Counted from the first letter of the stretch, positions 52,893 to 62,115 are shown. The stretch is 64,000 nucleotides of DNA from an uncultured Pelagibacteraceae bacterium (GCA_902614125.1 CACMJW010000005.1:1-64000); one strand, 5' to 3'. A program made the numbers and translations. Notes: generated by a model from the sequence alone, not told the origin.

Positions 52893-55229
52893 TTAAGATC
52901 TAACTCTAGTTTTTTGTGGATCAAAGTGTGGAAAGCCAACTATTTTAGCCGGAATTCTTTTTTGGTGACCATCAATTTTACCAACCTCAACATCTGTTCC
53001 TATTTCAGAATGACCAACATCAATTCTACATAAAGCAATGTTTTTATTTAATTTAGGAGATAAACAAGCACTTGTTACTATACCTACTTGTGCTCTTCCA
53101 ATATGAACACAGTCACCGTGATTTGCTTTTTCTTTTCCAATTAGCTCAAGCCCAACTAATTTTTTTTGAGGATTTTCTTTTCTATTAATTAAGTTTTCTT
53201 TACCAATAAAATCATCTGTTTTCGTTTTTAGTGGTACTGAAAAACCTATTCCTGCTTCAAAAGGATCTTGCTGGCCATCAAATTCATTTCCAAATAAAAT
53301 TAAACCTGCTTCAATTCTAAGTAAATCTAATGCACCAAATCCTGCTGGAATTAAACCTTCGTCTTTACCTGCTTCCATAACTTTATCCCAAACTTCTGGT
53401 GCATGATCAGGATGACACCAAATCTCAAATCCAAGTTCGCCAGTATAACCTGTTCTTGAAACAATTAATGGAATTCCTTTTAAATCATCTGCTCTACAAA
53501 TAGTAAATCTGAACCATTGAAGTTCAGAAATAGTTGGTTGCGTAGGTGGTGTAAAAATAAATTTTTCCAAAATTTTTCTACTGTTTGGTCCTTGCAATGA
53601 AATATTATTAATTTGATCTGTAGAATTTTTAATTATTACTTTGTAATTTTTTTTCTTAGCTTGTTCTTTTAACCATTCTCCAGCGTACTCATCACCACAA
53701 ACCCATCTAAATCCTGTTTCACTTAATCTTAATAAGGTTCCATCATCAAACATCATTCCATTTTCATAACACATTGCAGAGTAAACAATTTGACCGACTG
53801 ACAATTTTTTTACATTACGTGTTAATGTATAATTCATTAACTCTTCCGCATCAGGTCCAATGATTTCAAACTTTCTCAAAGAAGATAAATCAATAACAAC
53901 TGCTTTTTCTCTACAAGCAGTGTATTCATTTATTACTCCATGTTTTGTGTAATCATTTGGCAACCAAAAACCTCTTGCATCAACATAGTTTCTAGTTAAC
54001 TTTGAAGTTCTTTCATAAAAACCAGTATTTCTTGTAAGTTTATTTTCAGAGTCTGTTTTCATTCTAAAACCAAATGATTTTGTGAATTCTTTTTTTTTGT
54101 CATAAGTTCTAACAAAAATATCAGTTGGATTCCAACCATTACAGCTATCGATATCACTAGGACAAGCTGTTGTTCCGCAAGTTAAATCTTTTAGTGCTCT
54201 AAATATTACATAGTCACCTGGTCTTGCATAAGACTCATCAGACAACACAGAGTTTTGACCACCTGCAGATGTGTTGAAAAATAAGTTTATTGCATGCCAT
54301 CCTCTTTTTTTTTGAACACCATATTTTTCCATACTTTCATTTAGATTATCTGAACAATTAGCGTGCCCAAAATATCCAGCATCTTCATAGTATTTAGATG
54401 TACAAGCTAAATTGAAAGTATCATGAATACCAACCGTATCTCTTATAACTTCAATTAAAGGCTCATGATCAATATCATAAAATTTTGAGAATAAACCAGG
54501 TCCAGGAAAAGTATGACCCATGAAAGTTCTTGTTGTTTGCCAGTCCAAACCGTTTTCTTGTCCTTTACCTAATTTAGCAGTATCAAAAGCTACAAAGTCT
54601 GAGCACTGCCTTCCTGTAGGTGTAATTATTTGTATATAATCTCCTTCTTTAACTTGATAAGCATCAGCGGTTGTTCTTTTAATATTTATTTCTCCAGATG
54701 GATCATATACAGGATCAGGAATTACCAAGAATTCTTTATCTTGCTTTTTTTCAGCTCTTTTAACTAAAACAGTTAAATCAGTTGATGGGTTTTGTTCATG
54801 TACTAACATTGCATTTCCTGGTGCAGAAATTATGCAATAACATTTGTCTTTAGATTTTAATTTTATAGTTTCTTTAGCAACTGTATCTTTATTAAAAAGA
54901 ATTGCTGATTTAGATTTTTCTATATCTAGGTTTCTTTTTTTTAATTGATAGAGAGCCTGTAAAGATGTTTCGTTTTTGTTAAATAAAATTTTTTTTATTT
55001 CAAAACTATTTTTACTTTCTTTTAAATTTAGAATTCCTAACTCAGATTTTCCATCTTTGTTAAAAACTGTAATTTCGCAAATTTGATTTCCTTCATCGTT
55101 AATAATTTCAATTTCATCATCAGGAAGAATTTGAACACCAGTTAGTCCTCCACCATTTACTACATATCTTTCAACTCCAAGTGGAAATACATTTAAGCCA
55201 GGTTCTTTTATGTTTAAACTTGTTTGCAT
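52893..55229 (-). CDS. tdm: Trimethylamine N-oxide demethylase (Tdm)
   Basis: A 778-residue cytoplasmic enzyme with the Tdm architecture: an N-terminal region (about 1-165), a DUF1989/urea-carboxylase-associated-type domain (about 170-390) with the candidate metal cysteines C276 (NLACTSKYY), C351 and C356 (LTCGTTACPSD), and a C-terminal GcvT-type tetrahydrofolate domain (about 400-778) with IDLSSLRKFEIIGPDAEELM, NNISLQGPNSRKILE and SRTGYTGELGFEIWC. Tdm converts TMAO to dimethylamine and formaldehyde, which the folate domain can capture. It is divergent from tmoX across a 145-base gap and precedes a MarR-like gene, in line with a TMAO catabolic unit. Length agrees with known Tdm enzymes of about 770 residues. 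Confidence 0.88.
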   Translation of the reverse strand: MQTSLNIKEPGLNVFPLGVERYVVNGGGLTGVQILPDDEIEIINDEGNQICEITVFNKDGKSELGILNLKESKNSFEIKKILFNKNETSLQALYQLKKRNLDIEKSKSAILFNKDTVAKETIKLKSKDKCYCIISAPGNAMLVHEQNPSTDLTVLVKRAEKKQDKEFLVIPDPVYDPSGEINIKRTTADAYQVKEGDYIQIITPTGRQCSDFVAFDTAKLGKGQENGLDWQTTRTFMGHTFPGPGLFSKFYDIDHEPLIEVIRDTVGIHDTFNLACTSKYYEDAGYFGHANCSDNLNESMEKYGVQKKRGWHAINLFFNTSAGGQNSVLSDESYARPGDYVIFRALKDLTCGTTACPSDIDSCNGWNPTDIFVRTYDKKKEFTKSFGFRMKTDSENKLTRNTGFYERTSKLTRNYVDARGFWLPNDYTKHGVINEYTACREKAVVIDLSSLRKFEIIGPDAEELMNYTLTRNVKKLSVGQIVYSAMCYENGMMFDDGTLLRLSETGFRWVCGDEYAGEWLKEQAKKKNYKVIIKNSTDQINNISLQGPNSRKILEKFIFTPPTQPTISELQWFRFTICRADDLKGIPLIVSRTGYTGELGFEIWCHPDHAPEVWDKVMEAGKDEGLIPAGFGALDLLRIEAGLILFGNEFDGQQDPFEAGIGFSVPLKTKTDDFIGKENLINRKENPQKKLVGLELIGKEKANHGDCVHIGRAQVGIVTSACLSPKLNKNIALCRIDVGHSEIGTDVEVGKIDGHQKRIPAKIVGFPHFDPQKTRVRS

Positions 55230-55314
55230 AAACTATTTGTCACGGCATTATTAATTATAAAGTATAATAACAGTAGTCATAAAATTTATATATATTTAAT
55301 ATAATTAACTCGTA

Positions 55315-55343
55315 TTGACTATAACACTGAATTTAAGGATAAT
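55315..55343 (+). promoter_or_regulatory. Sigma-70-type promoter for tmoX
   Basis: TTGACT at 55315-55320 and GATAAT at 55338-55343 are 17 bases apart, five of six matches each. Transcription would begin near 55350, giving a short leader with the ribosome site agaaagggga ending 4 bases before the ATG at 55375. This is the best promoter match I see in the window. Confidence 0.6.
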
Positions 55344-55374
55344 TTAATTACTTAATATTAAGAAAGGGGAACAA

Positions 55375-56322
55375 ATGAGAAAACTAATATCTCTACTATC
55401 AGCAGTAGTTATCTCTGCAGTAAGTTTTGCAGGTATATCTAATGCAGCAGATAGTAAAAAACCCATCGTAATCCCAACACATAACTGGTCAAGCCAAATT
55501 GTTATGGCATACGTTATTGGTGGTATTTTTGAAAGCATGGGTAATAACGTTAAATACGTTAACGCAGACTCACAAGCAGTATACGAGTCTATAAGAATTG
55601 GTGATGTAACAATATCACACGAAGTTTGGGAATCTGCATTTGGTAAATCATTTACAACTGCTTTAGATAAAGGTGGTTTAATAGATATGGGTGACCATGA
55701 AGCTAGAACGCTTGAGGATATGGGATATCCGAACTGGGTTGTAGAAAAAGGTTTATGCCCAGGATTACCAGATTGGACAGCTTTAAAAAATCCAGATTGT
55801 GCAAAAAACTTCACAACTCCTGATTCACCAGATGGAAAAGGAAGAATGTTAGAAGGTCCACAAACTTGGCATGGTGACTTAATTCCTCAAAGAGTTGATG
55901 CTCTTGGATTAGGAGATCTATGGTGGGTAAAATTTGCTGGAAGCGCAGATGCACTATGGGCTGAATTATCAGCAGCTGAAAAAGAAGGAAGAGGAACAAT
56001 AATCTTCAACTGGACACCAAACTTTACTGATGGTGCTGGTTTTACGTTTATTGATTTCCCTCCATACACAGCAGGTTGCAGACCTGAGGATGGTGGAGAT
56101 GGAAAATGTGGATCGCCAGATGGTTATTTGAAAAAAGCGGCACATGAAGATTTTCCAAAAACTCATCCAAAAGCAGCAGCAGCTTTCAAAAAATTGTCAT
56201 TCTCTACAAGTCAAATTGGAGCAATGGCAGCTTTAGTTGACGTTGATAAAATGACTCACGAAGATGCAGCCAAAAAGTGGTTAGCTGATAACAAGAGTGT
56301 TTGGCAAGCGTTTACTAAATAA
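55375..56322 (+). CDS. tmoX: Trimethylamine N-oxide-binding periplasmic protein (TmoX)
   Basis: A 315-residue OpuAC-family binding protein. The signal peptide spans about 1-25 (MRKLISLLSAVVISAVSFAG, cleavage near ISNAA). The mature protein starts IVIPTHNWSSQIVMAYVIGG, and the Trp-rich segments (HEVWESAFGK, MGYPNWVVEKG, DLWWVKFAG, IFNWTPNFT) supply aromatic residues for caging a quaternary or N-oxide ligand. TmoX delivers TMAO (and possibly carnitine-like compounds) to TmoV. Its place next to tdm and near tmm supports the TMAO call; glycine betaine/choline binding is the alternative. A strong terminator follows the gene. Confidence 0.85.
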   Translation: MRKLISLLSAVVISAVSFAGISNAADSKKPIVIPTHNWSSQIVMAYVIGGIFESMGNNVKYVNADSQAVYESIRIGDVTISHEVWESAFGKSFTTALDKGGLIDMGDHEARTLEDMGYPNWVVEKGLCPGLPDWTALKNPDCAKNFTTPDSPDGKGRMLEGPQTWHGDLIPQRVDALGLGDLWWVKFAGSADALWAELSAAEKEGRGTIIFNWTPNFTDGAGFTFIDFPPYTAGCRPEDGGDGKCGSPDGYLKKAAHEDFPKTHPKAAAAFKKLSFSTSQIGAMAALVDVDKMTHEDAAKKWLADNKSVWQAFTK

Positions 56323-56340
56323 GGATAAGAGCTAAATTTT

Positions 56341-56377
56341 AAATCCTCCCCAACTTTGTTGGGGGGGATTTTTTTTT
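56341..56377 (+). terminator. Intrinsic terminator after tmoX
   Basis: AAATCCTCCCCAAC at 56341-56354 pairs with 56358-56371 across a 3-base loop, with one T-G wobble, followed by a T run to 56377. It lies 18 bases after the tmoX stop and before the MORN protein gene and tmoW, so it should limit read-through into the rest of the operon. Confidence 0.88.
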
Positions 56378-56402
56378 AATTAATCTTGTGTAAAATATTA
56401 TT

Positions 56403-56780
56403 ATGAAAAAATATTTTATTTTCGTTTTTTTAAGTTTTTTGATCAGTTCCACGGTTTTTGCTAGAAGTACAGGGTGTAAAGAAGGAAATTGTGAAAATGG
56501 TTTTGGTAAATGGATTTATACAGACAAAACAACTTATGAAGGAGAATGGGTTGCAACAAAAAAACAGGGTCAAGGAACAGAGACTTGGCCTAATGGATAT
56601 ATCTATAAAGGTGAATTTAAAAATAGTATGTGGAGTGGACAAGGAGTTTTAACATTTCCTGATGGCTCAACGTATGAAGGTGAGTGGAAAAATGGATTTA
56701 TGAATGGCGAAGGAACATTCACTTGGTCTGACGGAAAACAAAAATCAGGTATTTGGGAAAATGGCAAACTCCAAGAATAA
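56403..56780 (+). CDS. Secreted MORN-repeat protein
   Basis: A 125-residue protein with a signal peptide (MKKYFIFVFLSFLISSTVFA, cleavage near residue 20) and three clear MORN repeats: YEGEWVATKKQGQGTETWPNG, given in part, then YKGEFKNSMWSGQGVLTFPDG-type and YEGEWKNGFMNGEGTFTWSDG-type units, each 23 residues apart. A fourth partial unit precedes them (CENGFGKWIYTDKT). MORN repeats form beta-hairpins that bind lipids or proteins. A role in the TMAO transport operon is unknown. It lies after the tmoX terminator and before an unknown membrane protein gene. Confidence 0.75.
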   Translation: MKKYFIFVFLSFLISSTVFARSTGCKEGNCENGFGKWIYTDKTTYEGEWVATKKQGQGTETWPNGYIYKGEFKNSMWSGQGVLTFPDGSTYEGEWKNGFMNGEGTFTWSDGKQKSGIWENGKLQE

Positions 56781-56785
56781 TTAAA

Positions 56786-57331
56786 ATGAATACTTACTTT
56801 AATAAATTTAGATCATTACCAGAATCTTTAAGGCAATTAATTGGTCTTATTTTTATTACAATTATTATTATTATCTCATTTTCCATTTTAAATACTATCT
56901 TTGGTCAAGGCGATGAATTAGTTAAAAAAATGAAATTAGAGGAAGAGAGAATAGCAAAAGAAAAAAAACTAAGCGCATTAATATCAAAATTACCATCCGG
57001 TATTTTGGTAACATTTGACGGCACAGATCATTTTAAATTATCTGATGAGTTATATGAAGCTGTATGTAATGCCACAAAATTAATTCCACAACGTGCGATT
57101 ATGGGTGCAAATTTTTTGAATTTTAGAGCACACGAAATTTATACAATTAATGGAAACAAAATAGATGAAACATTTGTTAAATGGGATAAAGAGAAAAATA
57201 AGTGTTTTGCAGGTTTTACCGTAAGTGGAAATAATGTAGGCATAGATGAAAGTATCACAGTCAGTGGTGAGGCATTAAGCTTTTTAAGCACAGGAATAGA
57301 TACAAGAGTTTATTACATTAAAAATTTTTAA
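56786..57331 (+). CDS. Membrane-anchored protein of unknown function in the tmo region
   Basis: A 181-residue protein. A single membrane helix is at about 17-38 (LIGLIFITIIIIISFSILN), followed by a Lys/Glu-rich coiled segment (VKKMKLEEERIAKEKKLSAL) and a periplasmic domain of about 125 residues. I use the ATG at 56786, 5 bases after the MORN stop; an in-frame TTG at 56753 would overlap the MORN gene by 28 bases and is less likely. No family is recognised. It is 62 bases before tmoW and may be unrelated to TMAO uptake. Confidence 0.6.
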   Translation: MNTYFNKFRSLPESLRQLIGLIFITIIIIISFSILNTIFGQGDELVKKMKLEEERIAKEKKLSALISKLPSGILVTFDGTDHFKLSDELYEAVCNATKLIPQRAIMGANFLNFRAHEIYTINGNKIDETFVKWDKEKNKCFAGFTVSGNNVGIDESITVSGEALSFLSTGIDTRVYYIKNF

Positions 57332-57393
57332 TTTGGAGATGGATAATTATATCGATTTAACTTTGTATAAATTTCATATAATTTAAATTAATT

Positions 57394-58422
57394 ATGTCAG
57401 AAGCTGTTATTAAATGTGAAAATGTTTATAAAATTTTTGGTACTAATGCCCAAAAAATGCTTCAAGAAGCAAATGGCAATGTAGACGCCAAAACATTCCA
57501 AGAAAATGGATGTATCGTTGGCGTTAACGATGCTTCTTTTGAAGTTTCTAAAGGAGAAATGCTTGTTGTAATGGGATTGTCTGGATCTGGCAAATCGACA
57601 TTACTCAGATGCATATCAAGATTGACTGATGCAACAGGTGGAAAGATTTTCATCGAAGGTCAGGATTTACTTAAATTGAATAATAAAGAATTAATTAATC
57701 TTAGAAGAAATAAAATGGGAATGGTATTTCAAAGTTTTGCATTACTGCCACATAAAACAGTAGTTGAAAATATTGCATTTCCTTTACAAATAAAGGGAAT
57801 TAAAACTGAAGACAGTATTAGCAAAGCAATGGACATGGTTAAACTCGTTGGACTTGATGGAAGAGAAAACTATTTTCCAAGAGAACTTTCAGGTGGACAA
57901 CAACAAAGAGTAGGTATTGCAAGATCTTTAGCGGTTGAACCAGATATTTGGTTTTTAGATGAACCATTTTCAGCATTAGATCCATTGATAAGAAAAGAAA
58001 TGCAGGATGAATTTCTAAGACTTCAAGAAAAACTCCAAAAAACAATTATGTTTATTACTCATGATTTTGATGAAGCATTAAAGCTTGCAGATAGAATTGC
58101 AATTATGAAAGATGGAATTATTGAACAATTAGATACACCTGCAAATATAGTTTTAAATCCTGCCACAGAATACGTAAAAAAATTTACAGAGGAAGTGCCA
58201 AGAGAAAAAGTATTAACCATTGAAGATGTAATGGATAAAACAAATTCTGAAAGTTCTGATTTAAAAGTTTTAAAGGATGAAATTATAGAAAATGTTGCAG
58301 AAAAAATCCTTACCCAAGAAAAATCAGTTTCAGTTATTGATCAAGATAATAAAATTGTTGGGTCAATTAATCCATCTAAGATTATACAAACAGTATTTGG
58401 AGGCAGAAAAAGTAATAGCTAA
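57394..58422 (+). CDS. tmoW: TMAO ABC transporter ATPase (TmoW; ProV/quaternary-amine type)
   Basis: A 342-residue ATPase of the glycine betaine/proline (QAT) type. Walker A is GLSGSGKSTL at about 61-70, then MVFQSFALLPHKTV, signature LSGGQQQRVGIARSL, Walker B IWFLDEPFSALDPL and the switch FITHDFDEAL. An N-terminal extension of about 45 residues and a C-terminal CBS-like regulatory remnant (ILTQEKSVSVIDQDNKIVGS) are typical of the type. It powers the fused permease encoded 3 bases downstream. The distance from tmoX is unusual, with two other genes in between. Confidence 0.85.
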   Translation: MSEAVIKCENVYKIFGTNAQKMLQEANGNVDAKTFQENGCIVGVNDASFEVSKGEMLVVMGLSGSGKSTLLRCISRLTDATGGKIFIEGQDLLKLNNKELINLRRNKMGMVFQSFALLPHKTVVENIAFPLQIKGIKTEDSISKAMDMVKLVGLDGRENYFPRELSGGQQQRVGIARSLAVEPDIWFLDEPFSALDPLIRKEMQDEFLRLQEKLQKTIMFITHDFDEALKLADRIAIMKDGIIEQLDTPANIVLNPATEYVKKFTEEVPREKVLTIEDVMDKTNSESSDLKVLKDEIIENVAEKILTQEKSVSVIDQDNKIVGSINPSKIIQTVFGGRKSNS

Positions 58423-58425
58423 ATT

Positions 58426-60579
58426 ATGGACATTATAAAAAAATATCCAAAAGTTTTTCAATGGTTGTTTTTATTAGCTGTATTTTTTGCTTTATGTTTT
58501 GCAATAGACGTTCCTGAAACTTATAAATTTATAAGGGGCCAAGCAGAATTTGTAAAAGATCCCAATCAAAGTACGTTTGTATTTCTTGGCAAAGAAGTAA
58601 GATATTACGCATTTGATGTATTTTGGAGATTACCCCCACTACTTGGATGGCTACCTATTTGGATTAATGACTCTTTGTTCTTCTTAATGAATGAATGGAT
58701 GCCAATGGAGTTTTGGAATGAAGATACACAAGAATTTAAAACTCGACCTTTGCTTTTACAAATTAGCAGAAACCTTACTGCTTTTATGACTTTTCTAATT
58801 GAATTAATTAGAGAGATTTTATTGGGAGGTCTTGAAACTATTGTTGCATTTACAAGTTGGGATTTTATTGATGCATATCCGTGGGCAGAACTCCCAGGTT
58901 TGCCATGGACTATTGTAGCTGCTGGCTTTGCAATCCTTTCATACAAATTAAGCGGTAAAGGCCTTGCTATATTTGCCGGTCTAACAATGGTTTACATTTC
59001 TATTTTTGGTCAATGGAAACCTTCTATGCAAACACTTTCTTTTATTTTAGTCGCGGCCCCATTATCTTTTGCATTTGGTTTAGGCCTTGGTATTGCAGCT
59101 TTTAAAAGTAAAAGAGTCGAGAAAGCATTGTATCCTATATTGCTTGTTATGCAGACAATGCCACAATATGCAGTTTTGGTTCCAGCGCTTGTGCTTTTTG
59201 GGGTAGGCGATCACGCAGCTGTAATAATAACTATGGTAGTTGCTGTACCACCAATGATATTACTAACTTTATTAGGTTTAAGAGCAATTCCTCCCGAGGT
59301 TATTGAAGCCGGTAGAATGAGTGGGTGCACTAATTGGCAATTGATGTTCAAAGTATTAATTCCAACAGCAAGAAGAGATATATTGATAGGAGTGAACCAG
59401 GTAATCATGGTCTGTTTCTCAATGGCAGTTATTTCTGCATTTATAGGTGCAAAAGGATTAGGTTTTAATTTGTTACTTGCTCTAAACCAATTAAATATTG
59501 GATTAGCATTAGAGGCAGGTTTATGCATTAGTTTGATTGCAATTCTGTTAGATAAAATGTCATTAGCTTGGGCAAACAAGCAAATAGATTATTTTGGGAA
59601 CCTAACTTTTTACCAAAGAAATAAAAATTTAATATTCTTTGGAGGAGCATTTATTATTGGTATTTTATTAGCTTATGCAGGATCATTTTATTTTAAAGAA
59701 GGATTTAATTATTTATTTGAAGTTCCACATAACAAAGGAATTTCAACTGCAGATTTTTGGAACAAAGGAGTTGATTGGATTTTTGAAACTTTCTTCGTTT
59801 ACATTAAAGCTTTCAACACATGGTTAATTCAAGATGTTCTTCAACCAATGAGAGCTTTATATTTAAGAATGCCAGCGGTTGCTACTTTAGTACTTGTGGT
59901 TGGAGCAGGTTACTTAATAGGTGGAATTCGTTCAGCTTTAGTTGTGTGTGCCTTAACGTTGTTTATTGCTCTAAGTCCATGGTGGGATAGAGCTCTAGTT
60001 ACAACATATATGGCAACATTTGGTGTAATTATATCTTGTATAATTGGTTTTACTGTTGGAACCCTATGTTTTCAAAACAAAAATTCAGCAAAGTTTATGT
60101 TGGGAGTTTGTGATATTTTTCAAACCTTTCCTTCGTTTGTATATTTAATTCCTGTGATGATGTTGTTTGGTATTACAGACACATCAGTTCTAATCGCTGT
60201 GATCGTTTATGCAACTATTCCTGCAACAAGATACACAATTGAAGGATTAAGAAGTGTACCTGCAGGATTACACGATGCTGCAACTATGTCAGGTGTAAAT
60301 AAATTTCAAAGGTTAACAAAAATTGAATTTCCTTTAGCCTTCCCGCACATGATGCTTGGTTTAAATCAAACAATTGTTTTTGCATTATTCATGGTAATTA
60401 TTGGAGCCTTCATCGGAACAGAAGATTTAGGACAATATATTTTAAAAGCTTTATCAGATAAAAATGGAGCAGGGATAGGTCTTACTTTAGGAATATGTGT
60501 TGCCTTTATTGGATTGATTTTTGACAATCTAATAAGAACTTACGTTGGAAAAAGAAAAAAGCATTTAGGAATAGATTAA
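58426..60579 (+). CDS. tmoV: TMAO ABC transporter permease, two fused permease domains (TmoV)
   Basis: A 717-residue inner-membrane protein with two complete permease cores in one chain. The first EAA loop is VIEAGRMSGCTNWQLMFKVLIP (middle part), and the second is LHDAATMSGVNKFQRLTKIEFP. Both are preceded by the FxxFPxxVYLIP-type or MQTMPQYAVLVPALVLFG helices. Such fusion is a known trait of TmoV-type permeases, compared with the single-core ProW. The protein starts 3 bases after tmoW and is followed 8 bases later by a small membrane protein gene. Confidence 0.87.
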   Translation: MDIIKKYPKVFQWLFLLAVFFALCFAIDVPETYKFIRGQAEFVKDPNQSTFVFLGKEVRYYAFDVFWRLPPLLGWLPIWINDSLFFLMNEWMPMEFWNEDTQEFKTRPLLLQISRNLTAFMTFLIELIREILLGGLETIVAFTSWDFIDAYPWAELPGLPWTIVAAGFAILSYKLSGKGLAIFAGLTMVYISIFGQWKPSMQTLSFILVAAPLSFAFGLGLGIAAFKSKRVEKALYPILLVMQTMPQYAVLVPALVLFGVGDHAAVIITMVVAVPPMILLTLLGLRAIPPEVIEAGRMSGCTNWQLMFKVLIPTARRDILIGVNQVIMVCFSMAVISAFIGAKGLGFNLLLALNQLNIGLALEAGLCISLIAILLDKMSLAWANKQIDYFGNLTFYQRNKNLIFFGGAFIIGILLAYAGSFYFKEGFNYLFEVPHNKGISTADFWNKGVDWIFETFFVYIKAFNTWLIQDVLQPMRALYLRMPAVATLVLVVGAGYLIGGIRSALVVCALTLFIALSPWWDRALVTTYMATFGVIISCIIGFTVGTLCFQNKNSAKFMLGVCDIFQTFPSFVYLIPVMMLFGITDTSVLIAVIVYATIPATRYTIEGLRSVPAGLHDAATMSGVNKFQRLTKIEFPLAFPHMMLGLNQTIVFALFMVIIGAFIGTEDLGQYILKALSDKNGAGIGLTLGICVAFIGLIFDNLIRTYVGKRKKHLGID

Positions 60580-60587
60580 TCAAAAAA

Positions 60588-60761
60588 ATGAGAAACGAGA
60601 CTATAAACTTAATTGGATGGATATTGTTTATAGTTTCAGCAATAGGATTTGTAATATCAAGTATTGGAAGTTTTTGGGCAATGTTTGGAAGTTTATTTTT
60701 TTTACTTGCCTGTTTTGTATTTCTAATTCCTTTTTTTAGAAAAGATAAAAATAAAATATAA
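60588..60761 (+). CDS. Small two-helix membrane protein (57 residues), unknown
   Basis: ATG at 60588 to TAA at 60759-60761, 8 bases after the tmoV stop on the same strand. The product has two hydrophobic helices (about 7-27 and 30-50) joined by a very short turn, ending in a basic tail (RKDKNKI). Composition and coupling to tmoV support a real gene. I do not recognise it. It ends 22 bases before the convergent tmm stop. Confidence 0.55.
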   Translation: MRNETINLIGWILFIVSAIGFVISSIGSFWAMFGSLFFLLACFVFLIPFFRKDKNKI

Positions 60762-60783
60762 TAACTAGTTTAAAAAACTTTTT

Positions 60784-62115
60784 TTATTTATTTAAAAAAG
60801 TTTTTAAAGAGTCATCCATTGCCGTTTCCCATGGCGTATGATGAATTGGAGCAACAGAACCTGTGACAGGTGAAGAAAATGATTTATTTCTATAAGTTAA
60901 AATATCTTCGACCTTATGGTGCTCCCATTCTTTAAAATGTTTTCTAATTAATTCAAAATCAATTTTTGGATAATCACTCATTTCATGAAGCTCTTTGGTG
61001 TACTCTGTTTGAAAATCGATCATTTGATCTGGATTTTCTAATTTTTCCTCCATATCAACCCATTTTTTAATATCATTATCCATTTCACTGTCGCTTGGCA
61101 TTTTAATTTTACCCATTATCACATCTCTTGCATACCATGCTTGGCAATCAAACATATTAAAAGTATGAAATTGATCCTGCATACCAAGATAAAGAAGTTT
61201 ATGATTATCCTGCCATACAACACCTTTGTAAAGTTTTGGTGGATAAAGCCTGTTGTGAGTTTTAAGTTTTAGACTTTCCTCTAAAAAAGGAAAATGGTGA
61301 AGATATCCTGTACATAAAATTATAGCATCAGCTTCTTGTTCCGTACCATCTTTAAAAATTGCTTTTTTTCCGTCAAGACGATCTAGATAAAAGACTTCTT
61401 TCATTCCTTCAGGCCATTTAAATCCCATTGGGTTATGTCTGTAGCCTATAGTTACACTTTTAGCTCCATACTTATTACATTGTAAAGCAACATCTTCAGC
61501 AGAGTAACTACTGCCTAATACAATAACATTCTTTCCTCTGAACTCTTCTGCATCTCTAAAATCATGCGAGTGCATAATTCTTCCTGGAAATGATTTCATA
61601 CCTTTGTATTCAGGTATAAATGGAACTGAAAAATGACCAGTTGATACCACAACATAATCAAACTCATCAGTTTGTATTTTATCATTGACCTTATCTTGAA
61701 AACTTACCTCAAATTTATCATTTTTAAACGATGTGTTTATCACTCTAGTGTTAAATTTAATTTTACTTTTTAAATTACCCTGACTTACTCTTCCGATTAT
61801 ATAATCTTGTAAAACTTCTCGTGGTGGAAAAGATGGAATAGGTTTTCCAAAATGTTCATCAAAAGAGTAATCAGCAAACTCTAAACATTCTTTTGGTCCA
61901 TTTGACCATAAATACCTATACATACTGTTAGGAACAGGGTCTCCATATTGATCAGAACCAGTTCTCCAACTATAATTCCAAAGACCTCCCCAATCTTCTT
62001 GTTTATCAAAACAAACTATTTCGGGAATTTTTTCACCCTTCTTTTCTAAATGTTCAAATGCTCTTAATATTGAAAGTCCACAAGGACCTGCACCAATAAT
62101 TGCTACTTTTGTCAT
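60784..62115 (-). CDS. tmm: Trimethylamine monooxygenase (Tmm)
   Basis: A 443-residue flavin-containing monooxygenase. FAD site GAGPCGLS (8-15), NADPH site GSSYSAEDVALQ, and the FMO-identifying segment FSVPFIPEYKGMKSFPGRIM are present; the C-terminal part has FNMFDCQAWYARD, matching bacterial Tmm rather than other FMOs. Tmm oxidises trimethylamine to TMAO using NADPH and oxygen. It supplies TMAO to Tdm (52893-55229) from intracellular TMA, while TmoXWV imports TMAO directly. It is transcribed toward tmoV and has a 136-base divergent gap to glpK. Confidence 0.9.
   Translation of the reverse strand: MTKVAIIGAGPCGLSILRAFEHLEKKGEKIPEIVCFDKQEDWGGLWNYSWRTGSDQYGDPVPNSMYRYLWSNGPKECLEFADYSFDEHFGKPIPSFPPREVLQDYIIGRVSQGNLKSKIKFNTRVINTSFKNDKFEVSFQDKVNDKIQTDEFDYVVVSTGHFSVPFIPEYKGMKSFPGRIMHSHDFRDAEEFRGKNVIVLGSSYSAEDVALQCNKYGAKSVTIGYRHNPMGFKWPEGMKEVFYLDRLDGKKAIFKDGTEQEADAIILCTGYLHHFPFLEESLKLKTHNRLYPPKLYKGVVWQDNHKLLYLGMQDQFHTFNMFDCQAWYARDVIMGKIKMPSDSEMDNDIKKWVDMEEKLENPDQMIDFQTEYTKELHEMSDYPKIDFELIRKHFKEWEHHKVEDILTYRNKSFSSPVTGSVAPIHHTPWETAMDDSLKTFLNK

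Noticed and set aside
56753-56785. TTG start for the unknown membrane protein after the MORN gene
   Set aside because: It would overlap the MORN coding region by 28 bases; the ATG at 56786 places a short cytoplasmic head before the helix.
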